The position numbers were made by a program, and so were the translations under genes. The notes under the pieces are model-generated. The model worked only from the letters and a program-made list of their open reading frames with translations, had not been told where the DNA came from and did no database searches. A stretch of DNA of 21,539 nucleotides from Coptodactyla brooksi (taxonomy: Eukaryota; Arthropoda; Insecta; Coleoptera; Scarabaeidae), in contig JAWQRM010000551.1 in NCBI GenBank assembly GCA_033557675.1, positions 1-21,539 of the forward strand, written 5' to 3'. Positions within the stretch are counted from its first letter, which is position 1. The number at the start of each line of letters is the position of its first letter. Shown here piece after piece: positions 17,610 through 21,539 of the stretch.

Positions 17610-18425
17610 GGAATTTCTCATATGGTATTTTTCGAAATAGTGACTTTTTGCAAATTCTACTTCTAGAACAGGCATCTTCGAATTATATTTGGTTTTGATT
17701 ATGTAGCTGGCATAAATTGTGGAAATGTTTCCCGACGAGACGTGTATGTTTTGCAGTTAAACTCATAGTTAGTCTACCAACTTTCATATCTTGTGGTTAT
17801 TGAATTACAAATTCCTTAATAATTTGATTTAGATTTCCATTGTTTTCTTTTGTACAACATAACGAGTTCAAGAGCAAAACGTCTACAAGGTGGAGAAATA
17901 CTTCTTTGTAGTGCTTCTTCATTCTTTTTCTTGGAAGTGTAACACCTCGTTTCACTATTTTCATCATATGAACTCCTTTAATAACATTATTTTGTTATGC
18001 TGTGCAATACCAGTACCATTTGACCTCGTTTTAGTGAAGTCGGTTTTATCTCTGAAGAAATACGAAGTTCTTACTGCATTGTACCAAGAATATCCGTGTT
18101 TCCATGGAGATAGTTTGTTTGCGAGCTCTTTGGTAATGTACTAGTATACGTTCAGTACTAGCTATGAACATATTGTTTTTTTGGTAGCTTGTTTCGAAAT
18201 TTCGTCATAAATTTTGCAGATCGACTTTTCAACATATCGACATATGGAACAAAAACTTTATTCTAAACGGTTCCTTTTGGAACGACTGCACTGCTTCCAA
18301 AACAAGCGTTCTCTCCATAACAATAAGCACCCAACAGTATACATTTCTTGGGTGGGAATATATAAGTTTCTGCATTTACATTGGATAATTTTCACATTTT
18401 CAATTTTAGAAATTTTACTTGCAGA
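17610..18425 (-). pseudogene. PGBD-like piggyBac transposase, central to C-terminal part
   Basis: On the minus strand, in broken frames, the order is LLLWRERLFWKQC (near 18330-18290), ITKELANKLSPWKHGYSWYN, then TRSNGTGIAQHNKIMLL, KRGVTLPRKRMKKHYKEVFL, HLVDVLLLNSLCC, a stop, and RLVGKHFHN with YFEKYHM near 17620. This follows the layout of PGBD4-type piggyBac proteins: the SIDExLxxWKGRL block, the post-catalytic Rk.Kkwy...HLLD..l.Ns block, RL.G.HFp, and a C-terminal cysteine/histidine tail ending in FEkYH. It is a different family from the piggyBac at 7125-13535. Stops and frameshifts make it non-functional. Its start shares about 120 bases with 21170-21295. Confidence 0.7.
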
Positions 18426-18734
18426 TCATATTTTTAAAATCGAATGAGAATACAATTACATATCGCATGATTTAATTGCACTAGTCAACAAATTTAAACT
18501 TGTTGTTTCTATATCTGATTTGTACATGGGTGAATTTAACTAATTTTGGGGTGCTAAATTTAGTGGAAAAACCAGTCCTTCTCTAACACGTCACATTGTC
18601 TAGATACACAGCAGAATAAAAAACAATACCTAAATTAGTCTAAATTAGTTTAGAATGTATTTTCAACTTTAATCGTCTTTTTTATTCGAAAAATGAGAAA
18701 TCTAAACCATTCTTTTGCATGATGTTTCATCACT

Positions 18735-20300
18735 CTTCCTAATTCCAACAGTAGTTACTCATTACCGAAGGGATGCAGTGTCTTTGATAAGGGTGTTCCA
18801 TAGTAAGGATGTCTTGGTGAAAGCGTTCACCCTGCACATCGCTTAGGGTTCCCGAACTTTCCGGGAAGAAATCTAGATGTGAAATTTAGATGTTGTCTAA
18901 CAGATCATTCACAATGAAAACATAGTTATCATCTTTTCTGTTGCCCAAAAAGCCTTTGACGATTGCTTTGAAAGAAAAGAAAGCGGACCAAGCACCTAAT
19001 TCGGTATTTGTGAGCTTGGTATCGAAGGTTAGATGAACAATTTTCTTACTTGTAGTCCAACAAATACACCTTTTTTAGCTTTGCTTGACTCAGTTTGGGA
19101 TATTCTTCTTTGAAATGGGTGAAGACTTCCTTTTCCCATAGCTTTTACGTTATTCATAATTTATTCATTCTTTTAAGTTATTCATAATGCCCAACTTGGA
19201 GCGGAGGCAAAATGATTTTACTAGGCTCAACCAAAGGAGTGTTTTTCACATTTTCCTCTCCAGTAACATATGTTTTCCTTATAGGCCATTCCGTGACTAT
19301 ATAGTGATTCTTTGTGTCACGGCTGTTCCAAGGGCACAAAAAACAGCAGTATTTCATGAACCCACCTTGTAAACTTGTAAGGAGTGAGACAACTTTTAAA
19401 TTACAGCAAAGTTGCCATTCATGGTCCTTATATTTGATTGCATCAAGCATCGAAGCAATGGTTTCGCAGCGAAGCAAGGGAATATATGGCCATTATGCAG
19501 TAGCACTGCTTTTAAATTGGTTTTACTAGAGTCATTAAATAGTCACCACTCCTGTGGATTATGTTGTACACCTAGCTGCATCATCAAACCGTTGACATCT
19601 TTGCAGGCGCACATTGCATTTTGCATGTTGAAATATTGGGCGAAAGAACTACTTCTTGATCTAAAACTGAAAATTTTTGCCTCTGGAACTAGAAGGTTCC
19701 ATTGTTGCAGTCTCGACTTCAAGAGTTCAGCTGGGTATTTCGAAAGTTTCAGATCGCGAACCAAATCGTTCAGTTCCTTTTGATCAAAGAATTGAGGCGA
19801 AGTGTCACGAGATTGAGGGCAGTATTTTTCTAAATGGTCAGCATCTTCTGATTCACTTGATGTTGGATCTATTACCATAGCTTGCAAGTTACACACAGGA
19901 ACAAGCAAACTTTTATCATGGGGCACAGTCAAATGCACTGAAGACACATTTGGATATTTTTATTTTATATCGTTTTGCTTGAATGTCTTACAATATTGGT
20001 GAGGCAGAAGTAACAGTCTGAACCAAGATCTTTTGGTTCACACTACACCATCGGAATACCGAATGGCATAACTTGGTGCATATCTTTCAACCATTCTGTT
20101 AGAGTAATGGTATAGGATGTGCAGGCAATATGAGGTGCAGACATTTTATCTTGATCTCCAAGGGGACAATCAAAATGCGATTTATATTCCTTCTTAACTA
20201 AATCAGTGATTGGTTTTCTTTGGGCTTTCGGAGTGAACTTCCCGCACACATTACAAAAGTTGTCCGCGTGGTTTAGACAACAAAGTTTACGAGTATCTCT
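18735..20300 (-). pseudogene. broken copy of an unnamed, repeat-associated cysteine-containing protein family
   Basis: On the minus strand the blocks run in order: CLNHADNFCNVCGKFTPKAQ, GDQDKMSAPHIAC, MPFGIPMV and SDCYFCLTNIV (20290-19990); VPHDKSLLVPV, QKELNDLVRDLKLSKYPAEL, RLQQWNLLVPEAKIFSFRSR and NGLMMQLGVQHNPQEW (19940-19543); SKTNLKAVLLHNG, MLDAIKYKDHEWQLCCNLKV, KYCCFLCPWNSRDTKNHYIV and NTPLVEPSKIILPPL (19530-19190); KGVFVGLQVRKL, HLDFFPESSGTLSDVQGERF and SNYCWN (19080-18735). I recall a widespread family in insects and cnidarians with this block order, usually left uncharacterised and present in many copies, which suggests a transposon gene. The paired cysteines near the N-terminus look zinc-binding. 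At least four frameshifts or stops are present, and it is nearly full length otherwise. Function is not known to me. Confidence 0.65.
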
Positions 20301-20684
20301 CACAAGAAACAGAATCTGAGGTAACAAAAATTCACAATGCATTGTTCGGCTATACGACAGAATGTGTGTTTTAACATACACTAGGTCATCACACAACTGG
20401 ATTATCTTGCCATCTAGTGAGTAAAGTATAGAATCTATTCCAAACCTGCCATTTAGTGATGATTTTTAGATCTTCTACCACACCTATAACCAACAAAATA
20501 TAAAATATTCTAAAATAAAACACCTAAACAAAAGAATCAAAACAGCGAAAAACTAAACATAAAAAATACTAAATAACTGAAAAATCTTACATGGTAGAAC
20601 TTTTGAAATTGCAGATTCGGATTCTACACACAAAATTACATAATAATTGTTATATCACGAGCCAAATGCGAAGTGGCTATTGAC

Positions 20685-20711
20685 TAGTGTTAATATCAAA
20701 TATTAACACTA
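20685..20711. repeat. perfect inverted repeat, 12-bp arms, 3-base loop
   Basis: TAGTGTTAATAT, a CAA loop, and ATATTAACACTA pair without mismatch. The neighbouring ATATCAAATATTAATAT at 20711-20728 repeats part of it. Confidence 0.85.
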
Positions 20712-20744
20712 TATCAAATATTAATATATGTTAGTATATGTGCG

Positions 20745-20787
20745 CATTGATGGGCACATATACTTGCTGTATATGTGTCCATCAATG
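20745..20787. repeat. hairpin, 19-bp arms, 5-base loop
   Basis: CATTGATGGGCACATATAC (20745-20763), loop TTGCT, GTATATGTGTCCATCAATG (20769-20787). The arms are complementary except for one G/T position (G-U if transcribed). The stem is shorter than an animal microRNA precursor. It may be the remains of a short palindromic transposon. Confidence 0.85.
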
Positions 20788-20989
20788 TCTGACTTCATTA
20801 TTATCATTATGAAACGATAATAATATTTTCAGAAATCCGTCATGTGTCTTATATCATTTAAGTATTCTTCTATTTTCCACATTTTTTAATTAGACTACGT
20901 TCAAACTTTTAGTTTTCCACTATTCCCGGTATTTGTGCTTTGTTATGCAAACTGCGCTCCTAGCAAAATACCATCAGTTATCCGTATGT

Positions 20990-21300
20990 ACAGTGTCTCT
21001 GTAAGAGAGCTCAAAAACGATGCAAGTTGCTGTCTTATATCGAGGAGCATTTTGACCATAATCTGCATTTTTACCAGTGAATGTAAAGCAATTTTAAATG
21101 TATTTGGAATTGCGGATAGATTTTATCATAGTACAAAAAACTTAGTTCCGAAGCAGTTAATTTTAGATGGAATATATTTGCAAGACAAACGTTTCTTCCA
21201 TAACAATAAGCACTCATCAATACAAATATCTTAGGTTGGAATATATAAGTTTTTGCATTTAGATTGGATAATTTTCACATTTAGAAATTCTACTTGCCGC
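20990..21300 (-). pseudogene. PGBD-like piggyBac transposase, fragment of the central domain
   Basis: On the minus strand ICIDECLLLWKKRLSCKYIP followed by SKINCFGTKFFVL matches the SIDExLxLWKGRLxFKQYIP.K..RFGIK block of PGBD4-type piggyBac transposases, whose first part carries a catalytic Asp. A stop follows and the downstream frames are poorly readable (IHLKLLYIHW). About 120 bases (21170-21295) match 18295-18425 in the same orientation. There the second copy continues into the C-terminal half. Near 21297 this copy carries about 45 extra bases, CGCCTGCCAGCTGATCAGCC onward, before GCAGATCA resumes as in the other copy. Confidence 0.65.
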
Positions 21301-21404
21301 CTGCCAGCTGATCAGCCACTGCAGGGTTTCAATTCGATTGCAGATCAAGTAACTTTTCAGCAGAATTGGCAATTTTTGGGAGTCCCAGGCCGACCAGGGA
21401 CATG

Positions 21405-21539
21405 AAAAGGACGTATCAAGACACTTCACTATCCGGATGCTGCAACAGCTAAGTATTACACTAATCTATCCCGGAGGAACCTCCGTATTCTTACAGGAAT
21501 TCTCACGGGTCACTGCATGCTACGCAAACGCATGTATAA
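21405..21539 (+). mobile_element. LINE C-terminal region, partial, running off the right edge
   Basis: The frame reads KTLHYPDAATAKYYTNLSRR and NLRILTGILTGHCMLRKRMY up to the edge. The LSR..LR.LTG.LTGHC block lies after the RNase H domain in I/R1/jockey-type insect LINEs, just before a CCHC-like cysteine motif that would lie outside the window. An in-frame stop occurs shortly upstream (near 21402). This is on the opposite strand to the left-edge LINE. The two could be the same family, but they share no overlapping domain here. Confidence 0.7.

Larger units (their letters stand above)
20430..20929. other. AT-rich intergenic stretch with two hairpins
   Basis: No coding region is visible. The interval has A-rich runs at 20490-20590 and then the two inverted repeats annotated separately. 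It separates the unnamed-family pseudogene from the right-hand piggyBac fragment. Confidence 0.5.

Noticed and set aside
17890..18447. Plus-strand frames rich in Phe, Leu and His
   Set aside because: They are the complement of the PGBD-like piggyBac blocks readable on the minus strand.
19187..19880. Plus-strand open frames across 19187-19880
   Set aside because: These are shadows of the minus-strand unnamed-family pseudogene, which has conserved blocks in order.
20745..20787. microRNA precursor
   Set aside because: The stem is about 19 bp with a 5-base loop, shorter than animal pre-miRNAs, and no flanking stem extends it.
20935..21234. Plus-strand 99-codon frame
   Set aside because: The minus strand carries the piggyBac IDECLLLWK block over the same bases; the plus frame has no recognisable motif.

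Overview
This is eukaryotic, AT-rich DNA of low coding density, almost certainly from an arthropod and most likely an insect. The reasons are a MADF-BESS protein beside a Harbinger transposase, a short run of the insect telomere-type motif CCTAA, and a mix of mariner, piggyBac, Harbinger, IS630/Tc1-type (DUF4817) and LINE remnants. I find no host single-copy gene, no tRNA or rRNA and nothing prokaryotic. Nearly everything recognisable is a decayed, often nested, transposable element. The order of insect cannot be read from the sequence.

Left third (1-4290). A LINE RNase H fragment runs off the left edge on the minus strand. It abuts a CCTAA-like run that cuts into a Harbinger transposase pseudogene (exons about 1751-1371 and 516-352, minus). 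The intron between those exons holds a plus-strand exon ending in a BESS domain. A second Harbinger unit follows, with the transposase on the minus strand (2245-about 3240) head to head with a plus-strand MADF-BESS gene (3427-4085). Both genes are frameshifted.

Middle (4290-14180). A DUF4817/IS630-Tc1-type transposon (4292-about 7016) is split by an RTE-like LINE fragment (about 5430-6900, minus). Next comes a piggyBac-like transposase that has lost its catalytic core. Its C-terminal cysteine cluster is interrupted by a mariner element. The same piggyBac-plus-mariner junction occurs again about 4.2 kb downstream, so a composite repeat is present twice. A third mariner fragment sits beside the second. 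All three mariners carry 130-150 bp internal tandem units in place of the middle of the transposase. A noncoding repeat of about 1 kb (11279-about 12255) lies just before the second cysteine cluster.

Right third (14180-21539). There is AT-rich DNA with a 20-bp perfect palindrome, a two-unit tandem repeat containing short inverted ACAGGGTGT-type ends, and an unrecognised 129-codon frame. Then come two fragments of a second, PGBD-like piggyBac family on the minus strand (about 17610-18425 and 20990-21300). Between them is a broken copy of a cysteine-containing protein family that I recall from many arthropod and cnidarian genomes but cannot name (about 18735-20300, minus). Two hairpins lie at 20685-20787. 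A LINE C-terminal region enters at the right edge on the plus strand.

None of these elements looks active. What is informative is the order of nesting and duplication. I see no convincing undescribed functional system; the best candidates for follow-up are the Harbinger intron arrangement, the internally repeated mariners and the unnamed family.
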